DNA from: Nocardia jiangxiensis NBRC 101359
Lineage (GTDB): Bacteria > Actinomycetota > Actinomycetes > Mycobacteriales > Mycobacteriaceae
Reading direction: 5' to 3'
Length of the DNA: 64,000 nt
NCBI RefSeq assembly: GCF_000308615.1
Contig: NZ_BAGB01000028.1
Span: 1-64,000, forward strand
Shown here piece after piece: positions 1 through 11,075 of this stretch. Each line of letters begins with the position of its first letter. Within the stretch, counting starts at the first letter, position 1. A program made the translations under genes and the position numbers. The notes under the pieces were generated by a model. The model had not been told where the DNA came from, ran no database searches, and saw only the letters and a program-made list of their open reading frames with translations.

Positions 1-681
1 GTCTTCCGCCGATTCGATGACCGAGGTGCCGACCCCGGTGTGCACTCGCAGCCCCAGATCGGTGACCAACTTCTCCAATACGGCCCCGCCGCCGGTATCG
101 ACCTGCGTATGCATCAGCCGGTCGTTGTACTCCACGACATGCGCTTCCAGCCCGAGCAGACGCAGCGTGTTGGCGGCCTCGAGCCCCAGCAGCCCACCGC
201 CGATCACCACACCGCGCGCTCCCGGGCCGCCCGCCAGCGCGGCGGCCCGGATGCGATTCAGATCCTCGATGGTGCGGTACACGAAACACTGCGGCAGTTC
301 ATGTCCCGGCACCGGCGGGACGAACGGATACGAGCCGGTGGCCAGAACCAGTGTGTCGTAGGCGATCACGGCGCCGATGGAGGTCGTCACCGTGTGAGCG
401 GCCCGATCGATCCGCTCCACCCGCTCGCCGGTGCGGAGCTCCACCAGCGCGTCGCCCTGAAATACATTGCCGGGCAGGGCGAGTGCGTCCGCATCCCAGC
501 CGTCGACATATGCGGACAGTCCGACCCGATCGTAGGCGGGCAGGGTTTCCTCGCCGACGATGACGATCCGCCAACGTCCGTCGGTGTCGCGCGACCGCAG
601 CGCCTCCGCGAACCGATGCCCGACCATGCCGTGACCGGCGACGACCACTGTCCTGCAAGTGGATTCGACTGTGGAATTCAT
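1..681 (-). CDS. nirB: Nitrite reductase large subunit NirB, N-terminal part (cut by window edge)
   Basis: The FAD-dependent NAD(P)H nitrite reductase large subunit reduces nitrite to ammonium in the cytoplasm. Only the first 227 codons lie in the window; the reading frame is open from the ATG at 681 to base 1, so the siroheme and Fe-S domains are outside. Visible are the FAD-binding start GHGMVGHRF (about residues 16-24), ATGSYPFVPPVPG (about 115), VYRTIEDL and the second dinucleotide fold VVIGGGLLGLEAA, which together are typical of NirB. narK follows just upstream on the same strand with a 41-base gap, so uptake and nitrite reduction are probably co-expressed. The start was chosen because homology begins right after the short N-terminus. 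Function is well supported; assimilatory versus detoxifying use cannot be told. Confidence 0.9.
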   Translation of the reverse strand, partial: MNSTVESTCRTVVVAGHGMVGHRFAEALRSRDTDGRWRIVIVGEETLPAYDRVGLSAYVDGWDADALALPGNVFQGDALVELRTGERVERIDRAAHTVTTSIGAVIAYDTLVLATGSYPFVPPVPGHELPQCFVYRTIEDLNRIRAAALAGGPGARGVVIGGGLLGLEAANTLRLLGLEAHVVEYNDRLMHTQVDTGGGAVLEKLVTDLGLRVHTGVGTSVIESAED

Positions 682-722
682 ATGTCCTCCGTGGCTGGGT
701 TCGGGCTCGGACGTCTCGGGGC

Positions 723-2204
723 TCAGATCGAGCGAGCCGAATGCTCCTGTACCGGAGTGGTTTCGGCGCCCGACAGGGCCTGCGTCACCGTCTCGAGCGT
801 GGAGGGATCGGCCTTGCGGGTCGCGTGCGGCCGCCGCAGGAATACCGTCGACACCACGATCGCGCAGACCACGTAGAAGCCCATGAACACCCAGAACGCG
901 GTGGTCGCGGAGTTGGTCGAGGCGTAGGAGGACCGGAACACCAGGTTGATGCCGACGCCACCCAGCGCACCTACCGCGCCCACGAAACCGATCAGCGCAC
1001 CGGAGGTGTTCTGCGACCAGGCCGCCTGCGTCGCCGGATCCGCTTGCAGGCTCTTGGATTTCGCCTCGAACACCGAGGGGATGATCTTGGTGACCGAACC
1101 GTTGCCGATACCCGACAGCAGGAACAGCGCGATGAATCCGGCGATCAGGGCCACCATCGCCCCGCCGGTCGGCACGCCGCCGTGCGCGTCCCCGATCATG
1201 CCGGCGATACTGACCACCACGGCGGCCACGATCATGCCCAGGAACGTGTACAGCGTGACCCTGCTGCCGCCGAAGCGATCGGACCACTTGCCACCGTACG
1301 GGCGCATCACCGAGCCCAGCAGCGGGCCGATGAACGCGATCTGCGCGGCGTGCAGCGTGGCGTGGGCGACGCTCTCGCCACCGGCCTTGAAGCTGATCTG
1401 CAAAACCTGTCCGAATGCGAAGCTGAAGCCGATGAACGAGCCGAAGGTGCCGATGTACAGGAAGGCGATCGCCCAGGACTGCGGCACCTTCAACGAGGTG
1501 AGCATGTAGGACATATCGGCCTTCTGATTGCGCAGATTGTCCATGTACAGCGCCGCGCCGACGCCCGCGATCGCGATCAGCACCAGGTACACCAGGCACA
1601 CGATCGACGCGTGTCCGTAGGCGTTGCCGACCGTGGCGATGACGGCCAGCCCGACCAGCTGGATCAGCGGCACACCGAGATTGCCGCCGCCCGCGTTCAT
1701 GCCCAGCGCCCAGCCCTTGAGCCGTTGCGGGTAGAAGGCGTTGATATTCGTCATCGACGAGGCGAAATTGCCGCCGCCGAATCCGGCGAGCGCGGCGACC
1801 ACCAAGAAGGTCGTGTACGAGGTGCCGGGGTGGTTGACGAAATACAGCGTCAGCAGGGTCGGGATCAACAGCATGATCGCGCTGAAGATCGTCCAGTTGC
1901 GGCCGCCGAATCGTGCGGTGGCCACCGTGTACGGAATCCGGAGAAATCCGCCGACCAATGTCGGCACCGCGCCGAGGAAGAATTTCCCGGCCGGGTCGAT
2001 GCCGAATTTGTCGGTGGGCATGAACAGCACCATGACCGACCAGATCGACCAGATCGAGAAGCCCACATGCTCGGCGAATACCGACCACACCAGGTTTCGT
2101 CTGGCGATGTCCTTACCGCCGGCTTCCCAGGCGTCGACATCCTCTGCGTTCCAATTCTCGATATTGCGATTTCGCGACAGCGTACTCAACGGGGCCTCCC
2201 ACAT
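723..2204 (-). CDS. narK: Nitrate/nitrite transporter NarK (MFS)
   Basis: 493-residue major facilitator protein with about twelve hydrophobic segments in the inner membrane, expected to import nitrate and/or export nitrite. The nitrate-signature glycine motifs of the NNP family are visible: AGFGGGNFASSMTNINAFYP in the first half followed by ALGMNAGGGNLGV, and the counterpart GIGNGSVTKIIPSVF in the second half. The cytoplasmic N-terminus (NIENWNAEDVDAWEAGGKDI) resembles that of NarK2/NarU-type proteins. It sits between nirB and the nitronate monooxygenase gene, upstream of nirB on the same strand, close to narGHJI, which fits supply of substrate to both reductases. The ATG at 2204 has only a weak ribosome site. 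Family assignment is firm; direction of transport is inferred. Confidence 0.93.
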   Translation of the reverse strand: MWEAPLSTLSRNRNIENWNAEDVDAWEAGGKDIARRNLVWSVFAEHVGFSIWSIWSVMVLFMPTDKFGIDPAGKFFLGAVPTLVGGFLRIPYTVATARFGGRNWTIFSAIMLLIPTLLTLYFVNHPGTSYTTFLVVAALAGFGGGNFASSMTNINAFYPQRLKGWALGMNAGGGNLGVPLIQLVGLAVIATVGNAYGHASIVCLVYLVLIAIAGVGAALYMDNLRNQKADMSYMLTSLKVPQSWAIAFLYIGTFGSFIGFSFAFGQVLQISFKAGGESVAHATLHAAQIAFIGPLLGSVMRPYGGKWSDRFGGSRVTLYTFLGMIVAAVVVSIAGMIGDAHGGVPTGGAMVALIAGFIALFLLSGIGNGSVTKIIPSVFEAKSKSLQADPATQAAWSQNTSGALIGFVGAVGALGGVGINLVFRSSYASTNSATTAFWVFMGFYVVCAIVVSTVFLRRPHATRKADPSTLETVTQALSGAETTPVQEHSARSI

Positions 2205-2507
2205 CAGGTTGGCTCAACAGTAGAAAGAGGGTATTTCCGCCATGCTGCGTGGAATGTCCGAGACGTCAACGGTTCCGCACGGATATGCGGTGCGGGTCGT
2301 GAGATCGTGCCGATTGTTTCAGGGGTGTGACACGGCGGTTGTGTGCCCGTCACGAAGTAACGGGGCGTTGCCCGAAGCGCGGGTGAGGGGAGAGATCGCG
2401 CACAGTTCGAGGGCATGGACCAACCGTGCGCGGGATCGCCCCGTGGCGACCGAGATGCCCTGGATGTGCTGATATGAGTGCATGTCATCGTGCGAGGAAG
2501 TCACCCG
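2205..2507. promoter_or_regulatory. Divergent intergenic region narK / nitronate monooxygenase
   Basis: Noncoding stretch carrying the promoters of narK (leftward) and the nitronate monooxygenase gene (rightward). A short perfect dyad CCCGT-N9-ACGGG lies at 2346-2364 and includes a GTAAC half like that in GlnR boxes, but the spacing does not fit the GlnR consensus. No convincing open reading frame is seen. Confidence 0.4.
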
Positions 2508-3494
2508 ATGGTAGCCGGAGAGCCCCGATCGACTGCCGGGGCGACGCCCCTGTCCACGGCATGGTCGCGGGAGATGGGGTTGCGGATTCCGGTGGTCAAC
2601 GCGCCGATGGGCGGGGTGGCCGGTGGGCGGATGGCCGCGGCCGTCACCGCGGCCGGTGGTCTGGGCATGATCGGAATGGGCAGCGCCGGTTCGGTGGCCG
2701 CGCTCGACCGTGAACTCGGACGATTGGGCGATGGTGCGGGGCCGTTCGGGATCGGGTTGGTGGACTGGGTGATCGCCGCGCAGCCCGGACTGCTCGACCG
2801 AGCCATTGCCGCGAGGCCGGTGTTGATCTCGGTGAGTTTCGGGACGGATCTGTCCTGGGTTCCCCGCGTCCGGGACGCTGGAATCCGCACGGCCACACAG
2901 GTTTACAACGCCGACGAGGCTCGGCGCGCGGAGCAGGCCGGGGTCGAGGTGCTGGTGGCCCGGGGATCGGAGGGTGGCGGGCACGGTGCGGTGGAGATGG
3001 CCACGCTGCCGCTGCTCGATGCGGTCGTCGGCGCGGTGTCGATTCCGGTGCTGGCGGCCGGGGGAATCGGGTCGGCGGCGAGTCTGGCCGCGGTGCTGAC
3101 CGCGGGGGCGGCGGGGGCGTGGCTCGGCACCTGCCTGGCCGCCTGCCCGGAATCGCTGCTGTCGCAGGACGGCCGGGCGGCCATGCTCGCCGCGCGGGGG
3201 ACCGATACGATCCTGACTCGCGCCTTCGACGTCGGAATGGGATTGCCCTGGGCGACAAGGTTTCCCGCCCGGGTGCTGCGCAACGAGTTCGCCGAGCGGT
3301 GGACCGGCCGGGAGGAGGAACTGTCCCGCGATCCGGCGGCACGGGATGCGCTCGATGCCGGGATCGCGCGGGAGGATCAGCGGGTGACGCCGATCGATGC
3401 CGGTCAGGGCGTCGGCCTGGTGACCGCCGCCGAACCGGTGGCGCAGGTGCTCGAGACGTTGTGTGCGGGAGCCGCCCGGCTGCTCGCGCGGTAG
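2508..3494 (+). CDS. Nitronate monooxygenase (2-nitropropane dioxygenase family)
   Basis: 328-residue FMN-dependent TIM-barrel enzyme of the NPD/NMO family, which oxidises alkyl nitronates such as propionate-3-nitronate and protects against nitro compounds. Visible marks: PVVNAPMGGVAGGRMAAAV at the start of the barrel, GGLGMIGMGS, the substrate/phosphate region RGSEGGGHG and the FMN phosphate loop AAGGIGSAASLAAVLTAGA. An upstream ATG at 2478 exists, but the ATG at 2508 is preceded by AGGAAG at a usable distance and is preferred. It lies between narK and narIJHG in the opposite orientation and converges with the small gene after it. A link to nitrogen metabolism is suggested by context only; FabK-like enoyl reductases share this fold. 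Confidence 0.85.
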   Translation: MVAGEPRSTAGATPLSTAWSREMGLRIPVVNAPMGGVAGGRMAAAVTAAGGLGMIGMGSAGSVAALDRELGRLGDGAGPFGIGLVDWVIAAQPGLLDRAIAARPVLISVSFGTDLSWVPRVRDAGIRTATQVYNADEARRAEQAGVEVLVARGSEGGGHGAVEMATLPLLDAVVGAVSIPVLAAGGIGSAASLAAVLTAGAAGAWLGTCLAACPESLLSQDGRAAMLAARGTDTILTRAFDVGMGLPWATRFPARVLRNEFAERWTGREEELSRDPAARDALDAGIAREDQRVTPIDAGQGVGLVTAAEPVAQVLETLCAGAARLLAR

Positions 3495-3495
3495 G

Positions 3496-3717
3496 TCAAT
3501 CCTCGCTGCTGCGCCGGTCGCCCAGGAAGCGCAGCAGATCCGGATCGCCGGAGGTGAACCGGTCCACCTCCTCACCGCCGGTGCATTGGTAGAGCACGAC
3601 GGTCACCCGGTCGTCGCGGCGGTTCAGCACCCGCCACACCGCGCCGGAATCCTCCCAGCGTCGCAGGATCGCTACCGGATCCGGCGTCTCCGACGATTCA
3701 TGGGCCATATGATCCAT
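3496..3717 (-). CDS. Small conserved-looking hypothetical protein after narI
   Basis: 73-residue acidic, soluble protein (MDHMAHESSETPDPVAILRR...). No signal peptide, membrane span or recognised motif is seen; the middle (VWRVLNRRDDRVTVVLYQC) looks like a compact beta-rich fold. It starts 15 bases after the stop of narI and on the same strand, so it is probably the last gene of the nar operon. A second ATG at 3708 is an alternative start. Function is unknown; operon position suggests a nitrate-related or merely co-transcribed role. Confidence 0.65.
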   Translation of the reverse strand: MDHMAHESSETPDPVAILRRWEDSGAVWRVLNRRDDRVTVVLYQCTGGEEVDRFTSGDPDLLRFLGDRRSSED

Positions 3718-3732
3718 GATCGCGCACGGCCT

Positions 3733-4470
3733 TCACCAGCGTTCTGGAGTCACGGGCGCATCCCATGCCTTGGCGTACCGGCTGTGGTCCGGGCGTTGTA
3801 CGGCCTTGGCGCGGTAGACGATGTACGGGCGGGTGAGATAACCGATCGGCGCGCTGAACATGTGCACGAGCCTGGTGTAGGGCCACAGGCCGATCAACGT
3901 CAGCACGATCACCCCGTGCACCTGGAAGGTCCAGGGCGTGCCGACCATCAGCTCCGGATGCGAGTGCAGCGTGAAAATGCTACGGAACCAAGGGGATACG
4001 GTTTCGCGATAGTTGTAGGTACCCCACAGCAGATTACTGCCGAGAGTGTTGAGCAGTCCGGTGATCAGGGCGGCGGCCAACAGTACGTACATGATCTTGT
4101 CGTTGGTCGTGGTGGCCTTGCGCACCGCGGGCACCGTGACGCGGCGGTAGAGCAGGATCGCGATTCCGGCGATGACCGCGATTCCCGCGACCGATCCCGC
4201 CGAGACCGCGACCACGTGATACAGCTCCTCGGACACCCCCACCGCATCGGTCCACGCCTGCGGGATCAGCACACCCAGGACGTGGCCGCCGATGACCCCG
4301 AGCATGCCGAAGTGGAACAGCGGACTGCCCAGCCGCAGCAACCGGCTCTCGTACAACTGCGAAGACCTTGTGGTCCAACCGAATTGGTCGGTGCGATAGC
4401 GCCACAGGTGGCCCAGGACGAAGGAGGTGAAGGCGATATAGGGCAGGATCAGCCAGATGTCGGCGGTCAT
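3733..4470 (-). CDS. narI: Respiratory nitrate reductase gamma subunit NarI
   Basis: 245-residue membrane subunit that carries two b-type hemes and passes electrons from menaquinol to NarH. About five hydrophobic helices are visible, beginning with WLILPYIAFTSFVLGHLWRY, and conserved histidines in FHFGMLGVIGGHVLG and in HSHPELMVGTPWTFQVHG are positioned like the heme ligands of the family. Its ATG overlaps the stop of narJ by four bases (ATGA), implying translational coupling. Length is slightly above the usual 225-230 residues. Assignment is certain from sequence and operon order. Confidence 0.96.
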   Translation of the reverse strand: MTADIWLILPYIAFTSFVLGHLWRYRTDQFGWTTRSSQLYESRLLRLGSPLFHFGMLGVIGGHVLGVLIPQAWTDAVGVSEELYHVVAVSAGSVAGIAVIAGIAILLYRRVTVPAVRKATTTNDKIMYVLLAAALITGLLNTLGSNLLWGTYNYRETVSPWFRSIFTLHSHPELMVGTPWTFQVHGVIVLTLIGLWPYTRLVHMFSAPIGYLTRPYIVYRAKAVQRPDHSRYAKAWDAPVTPERW

Positions 4471-5143
4471 CGGCGGGCCTGCGATCCGTCGAACAGCGCG
4501 GGATCCATCGTGTAGGGATCCATCCCGACTTCCTCGTCCGGCGGTCCGGCCGCCGCCAGTTCGGTGATGCGGCGGCGGTCCGCGACCGTCAGTGGCGGCA
4601 GCGTGGTGACCACCGCGGCAACGATATCGGCATACGGAGATCCGTTGTCGCTCAGCGACAATCGCAGCAGTTCGATGACCGGGATGTGTTCGCCCAGCAG
4701 GCGCTCGCCGCCGATCGGGTCGACCGTCGCCGCGAATTCGAGCAGGACGGGCAGGTGATCGGGCAGTTCCCGGTCGTCGAGTTCGACGCCCGCATGCCGG
4801 TAGGCGTGTTTGAAACGCAGCAGCGCCATACCCCGCTTGCGGGTGTCGCCGTAGGCGTAGAACGTGAGGTGCATGCTGGCGCGGCGTCGCATGTCGAAGG
4901 TCTCCACGTACTGCTGGGCGAGGTCGAGTGGTGACGATGCCGTGATATGGGTGAGGAAGCGCTGCAACGGAATTCGGGCATCATCGGGCAGATGTGCGGC
5001 CGCTGCGGTGATCCGGTCGACGGCGGTGAACAGGTGTTCGTCGGGATAGTCCAGCAGGAGCGCGGCGGTGCGCCAGATCAGGCGGCGATCCCGTTCGGAC
5101 ATCTGCACGGCCGGTTCGGGGCGTCGGCGTATTTTCAACAAGG

Positions 5144-5147
<4 letters not shown>
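4467..5147 (-). CDS. narJ: Nitrate reductase molybdenum cofactor assembly chaperone NarJ
   Basis: 226-residue cytoplasmic chaperone of the TorD/NarJ family that holds apo-NarGH during molybdopterin insertion and membrane attachment. Characteristic stretches are LIWRTAALLLDYPDEHLF near the start, YVETFDMRRRASMHLTFYAY in the centre and LPDHLPVLLEFAA. It overlaps narH upstream and narI downstream by four bases each, fixing the start at 5147 and showing tight coupling. Length is typical of actinobacterial NarJ. Confidence 0.95.
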
Positions 5148-6904
<1,757 letters not shown>

Positions 6905-6905
6905 A

Positions 6906-9900
6906 TCAGTACTCCACTTCCTGCGAGCGCTTGCGGATCGTCGTGACCTCGTCGCGCTGATTTCCGGTGGGGCCGTGGTAGTTGAGCGCGAACGACTGCT
7001 GCGCGTACCCGCCGATGAGATGCGTGGGTTTGATCATGATCCGGGTGAGCGCGTTGTGGATGCCGCCGCGCTTACCCTTACCGGGCTGCTGTTGCGGTGC
7101 GGCCCAATCGAATCCGGTCGCCGCCCCGTCCGGCCGACCGTCGATCCTCGGCACGCCGACCGCCCGGTCCTGAGCGTGATACATGAATACGGTGCCCTCG
7201 GGCATGCGGTGACTGACGATCGCGCGCGCGACGACGACACCGTTGCGGTTCACCGCCTCGATCCAATCGTTGTCGGCCACACCGATCTTCGCCGCGTCCC
7301 GGTCCGACATCCAGATCGCCTGTCCGCCGCGGGACAGGGTCAGCATGTGCAGGTTGTCCTGATACGCCGAGTGGATCGACCACTTCGAATGCGGTGTGAG
7401 GTACCGAACGGTGACGCCGTTGTCACCGACGGACCCCACCCCCGGTTCGCTGAACAAAGCGCTCATGTCCAGCGGCGGGCGGAAGATCGGCAGCTGTTCG
7501 CCGAGCTCGGCCATCCAGTCGTGGTCGAGGTAGAAGTGCTGGCGTCCGGTGAGGGTGTGCCAGGGTTTGAGACGTTCGGTGTTGATGGTGAACGGGGAGT
7601 AGCGGCGTCCGCCGGTTTCACTGCCCGACCATTCGGGCGAGGTGATCACCGGCACCGGCCGGGACTGGGTGTCCGCGAAGGTGATTCGCTTGCCCTCGTG
7701 CTCGGCGGCCAGATCCGCCAGGCGGGTGCCGGTGCGGCGTTCGAGCGCCTCGAACCCCTCCACCGCGAGTCTGCCGTTGGTGGTGCCGGACAGCGCCAGG
7801 ATCGCCTCGGCGGCGTGCGTGTCCTTGGCCAGCGACGGACGTCCCTGTGCCACACCGGAAACCACCGTGCCGTTCACTCCGGCGAGGTAGGCGACCTCCT
7901 GGTCGGGATAGGTGGTCACGCCCTTCGTGGTGACGCCGAGCGTCTCGATCAGCGGACCCAGCGCCGCCATCTTCTCCGCGAGATTCGGGTAATCGCGTTC
8001 GACGACAACCAGTTTGGGCATGGTCTTGCCGGGAACGGGTTCGCACTCGCCGGCTTTCCAGTCCCGCACGCGCCCGCCCGCCTGTGCCAGCGCATCGGGT
8101 GAATCATGTTGCAGCGGAACGGCGATGACGTCCTTGCGCACACCCAGATGCTTCTCCGCCATCCAGGAGAACCCGCGGGCGATGCGGTGGAACGCCTCGA
8201 AATCGGTCCGGGCCTCCCACGGCGGGGAGATCGCGGGGGAGAAGGAGTGCACGAACGGGTGCATATCGGTCGAGGACAGATCGTGTTTCTCGTACCAGGT
8301 CGCCGCGGGCAGCACGATATCGGAGAACAGCGTCGTGCTGGTCATCCGGAAATCCAGGGACAGCAGCAGGTCGAGCTTCCCGGTCGGGGCCTGTTCGCGC
8401 CAGGTGAGTTCGGACGGCCGCACCCCGGTGCTGTCGGTGGTCTGCAGATTGGAGTCCGCGCCCAGCAGATGCCTGTGGAAGTATTCGTTGCCCTTACCGG
8501 ACGAGCCCAGCAGATTCGCCCGCCAGACGGTCAGGCAGCGCGGGAAGTTCTCCGGTGCGTCGGGATCCTCGCAGGCGAAACGCAGTGTGCCCGACTTCAG
8601 TTCGTCCACGACGTGATCCGCGGCCGATTTGCCGGATCGTTCGGCCTCGTCGGCCAGATCCAGGGGATTGCGGTCGAAGGTCGGATAGGTCGGCATCCAG
8701 CCCAGTCGGCTGGCCAGCGCGATATTGTCCGCGGCGGTTCGCCCGGCGAAGGTGCCCCGGCTCAGTGGCGAGGTGAACGCCTCCGCGGTGAACGGGTCGT
8801 AGCGCCACTGGTCGTTGGTCAGATACCAGAACACCGTGCCCTGCATCTGTCGCGGCGGGCGTTGCCAGTCCAGGCCGAAAGCCAGTGTGGACCAGCCGGT
8901 TACGGGGCGGCACTTCTCCTGGCCGACGTAATGCGCCCAGCCGCCGCCGTTCACGCCCTGACAGCCGGTGAGCAGCGTGAGGGTGAAGAAAGCGCGATAG
9001 ATCTGGTCCGAGTGGAACCAGTGGTTGGTGCCCGCGCCCATCAGGATCATCGAGCGGCCGCCGGATTGTTCCGCGTTGTCGGCGAATTCGCGCGCGACCC
9101 GCTCGGCCTGGGCGGCCGGAACCCCGGTGATGGTCTCCTGCCAGGCCGGGGTGTAGGGCTGGGTGGCGTCGTCGTATCCGGTGGGCCAGGAACCTGGCAG
9201 CCCGTCGCGGGGCACGCCGTATTGGGCCAGCAGCAGGTCGAAGACGGTGGTAACCCGTTTTCCGGCAACGAGTGTCGTGGGGACGCCGCGCAGGACGCTG
9301 CCCGGGACATCGCTGTCGAAGCGGGGCAGTCGCAGGGTGACCGCCTGTGTCCCGGGCTGCCCGTGCAGGCTCAGCAACGGATCCACGCTCTCCAGGTCCA
9401 GATTCCATTTTCCGGCGTCCGCGCCGGTGAAGCGGTGCCCGAGTGAACCGTTGGGCACCACCGGATTTCCGTCGTCGTCGAGCAGGACCATCTTGTGTTC
9501 GGCGCCTTCGCCGTCCTGTCCGAGATCGGCGGCGGTGAGGAATTTGCCGGGCAGGGTGCCCTCGGCGTGATACCGGCCCTCGGCGTCCCAGCCGCCCGCC
9601 TCGTCCAGGCAGATCAGGAACGGCAGATCGGTGTAGCGCTTGACGTAATCCCGGAAACGCGGAGTCGTCCGGTCGACGAAGAATTCCTTCAGCACCACAT
9701 GTCCCATCGACATGGCAAGTGCCGCATCGGTTCCCGGACGCGCAGGCAGCCATTCGTCGGCGAATTTGGTGTTGTCCGCGTAGTCGGGGGAGACCACGAC
9801 GACCTTCTGGCCGCGATAGCGCGCCTCGGTCATGTAGTGCGCGTCCGGGGTGCGGGTGACCGGGACGTTCGAACCCCACATGATCAGATATCCGGCGTCG

Positions 9901-10697
9901 AACCAGTCGGCCGACTCCGGGACGTCGGTCTGATCCCCGAACACCTGCGGCGAGGCCACCGGCAGATCGGCGTACCAGTCGTAGAACGAGAGCATCGACC
10001 CGCCGAGCAGCGAGATGAACCGAGCGCCGACCGCATGGCTCACCATCGACATGGCCGGGATCGGGGAGAAGCCCGCGACGCGGTCCGGACCGTACTGCTT
10101 GATCGTGTAAACATGTGCGGCAGCGGCGATTTCGGCCGCTTCCCACCATTCCGCGCGAACGAATCCGCCCTTGCCGCGCGCGGATTTGTACCGGCGGGCG
10201 CGCTCGGGATCCTCGACCAGCTCCGCCCAGGCCAGCACCGGGTCCTTCACTCGCGACCTGGCCTCCCGGTACATCTCGAGCAGAACCCCGCGCACATACG
10301 GATACCGCACGCGCGCAGGGGAATACGTGTACCAGGAGAAGGAGGCCCCGCGCGGGCATCCGCGCGGCTCGTACTCGGGCTTGTCCGCACCCACCGAGGG
10401 GTAGTCGGTCTGCTGCGACTCCCAGGTGATCACGCCGTCCTTGACGTAGATCTTCCACGAGCACGAACCGGTGCAGTTCACCCCGTGCGTGGACCGCACC
10501 ACCTTGTCGTGCGACCACCGGTCCCGATAGAACTCGTCGGCCTCGCGCCCGCCCTGTTTGTGCAGGGTTCGCTGGTCGTCCGAAACCTCGCCGCGTTGAA
10601 AGTATTTGCCGAGTCCGAGCAGTGCGTCCCCGGCGTCCTCGATCCCGATGCGCGGGGCGGGACCGGATGCCGATCCTCGGGCACGTGAGTTGGCCAT
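6906..10697 (-). CDS. narG: Respiratory nitrate reductase alpha subunit NarG
   Basis: 1263-residue catalytic subunit that reduces nitrate to nitrite at a molybdenum bis-MGD centre, facing the cytoplasm. The N-terminal cluster motif HGVNCTGSCSWKIYVKDG supplies the His/Cys ligands of FS0; SFYDWYADLPVASPQ contains the Asp expected to bind molybdenum; GSNVPVTRTPDAHYMTEARY follows as in other NarG proteins. The frame is open up to 10832, but the ATG at 10697 is preceded by GAAGGGGC at six bases and gives the normal N-terminus, so it is preferred. First gene of narGHJI; narH begins one base after its stop. Confidence 0.96.
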   Translation of the reverse strand: MANSRARGSASGPAPRIGIEDAGDALLGLGKYFQRGEVSDDQRTLHKQGGREADEFYRDRWSHDKVVRSTHGVNCTGSCSWKIYVKDGVITWESQQTDYPSVGADKPEYEPRGCPRGASFSWYTYSPARVRYPYVRGVLLEMYREARSRVKDPVLAWAELVEDPERARRYKSARGKGGFVRAEWWEAAEIAAAAHVYTIKQYGPDRVAGFSPIPAMSMVSHAVGARFISLLGGSMLSFYDWYADLPVASPQVFGDQTDVPESADWFDAGYLIMWGSNVPVTRTPDAHYMTEARYRGQKVVVVSPDYADNTKFADEWLPARPGTDAALAMSMGHVVLKEFFVDRTTPRFRDYVKRYTDLPFLICLDEAGGWDAEGRYHAEGTLPGKFLTAADLGQDGEGAEHKMVLLDDDGNPVVPNGSLGHRFTGADAGKWNLDLESVDPLLSLHGQPGTQAVTLRLPRFDSDVPGSVLRGVPTTLVAGKRVTTVFDLLLAQYGVPRDGLPGSWPTGYDDATQPYTPAWQETITGVPAAQAERVAREFADNAEQSGGRSMILMGAGTNHWFHSDQIYRAFFTLTLLTGCQGVNGGGWAHYVGQEKCRPVTGWSTLAFGLDWQRPPRQMQGTVFWYLTNDQWRYDPFTAEAFTSPLSRGTFAGRTAADNIALASRLGWMPTYPTFDRNPLDLADEAERSGKSAADHVVDELKSGTLRFACEDPDAPENFPRCLTVWRANLLGSSGKGNEYFHRHLLGADSNLQTTDSTGVRPSELTWREQAPTGKLDLLLSLDFRMTSTTLFSDIVLPAATWYEKHDLSSTDMHPFVHSFSPAISPPWEARTDFEAFHRIARGFSWMAEKHLGVRKDVIAVPLQHDSPDALAQAGGRVRDWKAGECEPVPGKTMPKLVVVERDYPNLAEKMAALGPLIETLGVTTKGVTTYPDQEVAYLAGVNGTVVSGVAQGRPSLAKDTHAAEAILALSGTTNGRLAVEGFEALERRTGTRLADLAAEHEGKRITFADTQSRPVPVITSPEWSGSETGGRRYSPFTINTERLKPWHTLTGRQHFYLDHDWMAELGEQLPIFRPPLDMSALFSEPGVGSVGDNGVTVRYLTPHSKWSIHSAYQDNLHMLTLSRGGQAIWMSDRDAAKIGVADNDWIEAVNRNGVVVARAIVSHRMPEGTVFMYHAQDRAVGVPRIDGRPDGAATGFDWAAPQQQPGKGKRGGIHNALTRIMIKPTHLIGGYAQQSFALNYHGPTGNQRDEVTTIRKRSQEVEY

Positions 10698-11075
10698 GAT
10701 GCCCCTTCGAGCGGAATAGCAGGCTGACGAATCCGACTGTAAAGACCTATCCGGAGCAGGCAAAACAGATCTCTCACAGCCCATCCGAACCGCCTGTGCG
10801 CTGTGAGGCCGCCGCAACCTACCGGTCACCACGGACGGTGGTGATCCTCGTCACCATTCACCGGCGAACAGGCCCGACGCCCCCGAATCCCGGAAATCCG
10901 GGGCTGTGCCCCCGCCCTGTTCGGCAACCGGTGATGGATTGGAAACTGTGCCTTCTCGGACGGTTTACATTAATTAACACGTTCGCGGCGGCCTGCGAGC
11001 GGCAGATTTCGCCCCGGCGCGGTCGAATTCACCGGCATCCGCGGCCGTGGTGAGCGTCCGCGGCGTGGGCCGGTC
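10698..11075. promoter_or_regulatory. narG upstream region
   Basis: 378 bases without a gene between narG and the GH76 gene. It contains the narG ribosome site, a perfect dyad TCACCAC-N5-GTGGTGA at 10826-10844, and an AT-rich island around 10966-10981 (GTTTACATTAATTAAC) that contrasts with the surrounding GC. The AT-rich island loosely resembles a GlnR-type box but with mismatches. Which element controls narGHJI cannot be decided from sequence. Confidence 0.5.
10826..10844. promoter_or_regulatory. Perfect inverted repeat upstream of narG
   Basis: Seven-base arms TCACCAC and GTGGTGA separated by GGACG, 129 bases upstream of the narG start codon. The form fits a dimeric repressor or activator site. 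It has no T-run, so a terminator is unlikely. The cognate regulator is not identified. Confidence 0.4.

Noticed and set aside
741..2330. 529-codon plus-strand frame opposite narK
   Set aside because: Composition (Arg, Asp, His, Gln-rich, no hydrophobic core) is that of an antisense shadow of a GC-rich membrane-protein gene.
8494..10518. 674-codon plus long Arg-rich frame overlapping narG
   Set aside because: It is a shifted-frame shadow of narG with repetitive Arg/Gly/Pro composition and no domain.
10698..10832. Longer NarG start at 10832
   Set aside because: The added residues have no family match and the ATG at 10697 has a good ribosome site at the right distance.
10966..10981. GlnR box before narG
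   Set aside because: The AT-rich island only partly matches the GTNAC-N6-GNAAC form; kept as a remark, not as a called site.
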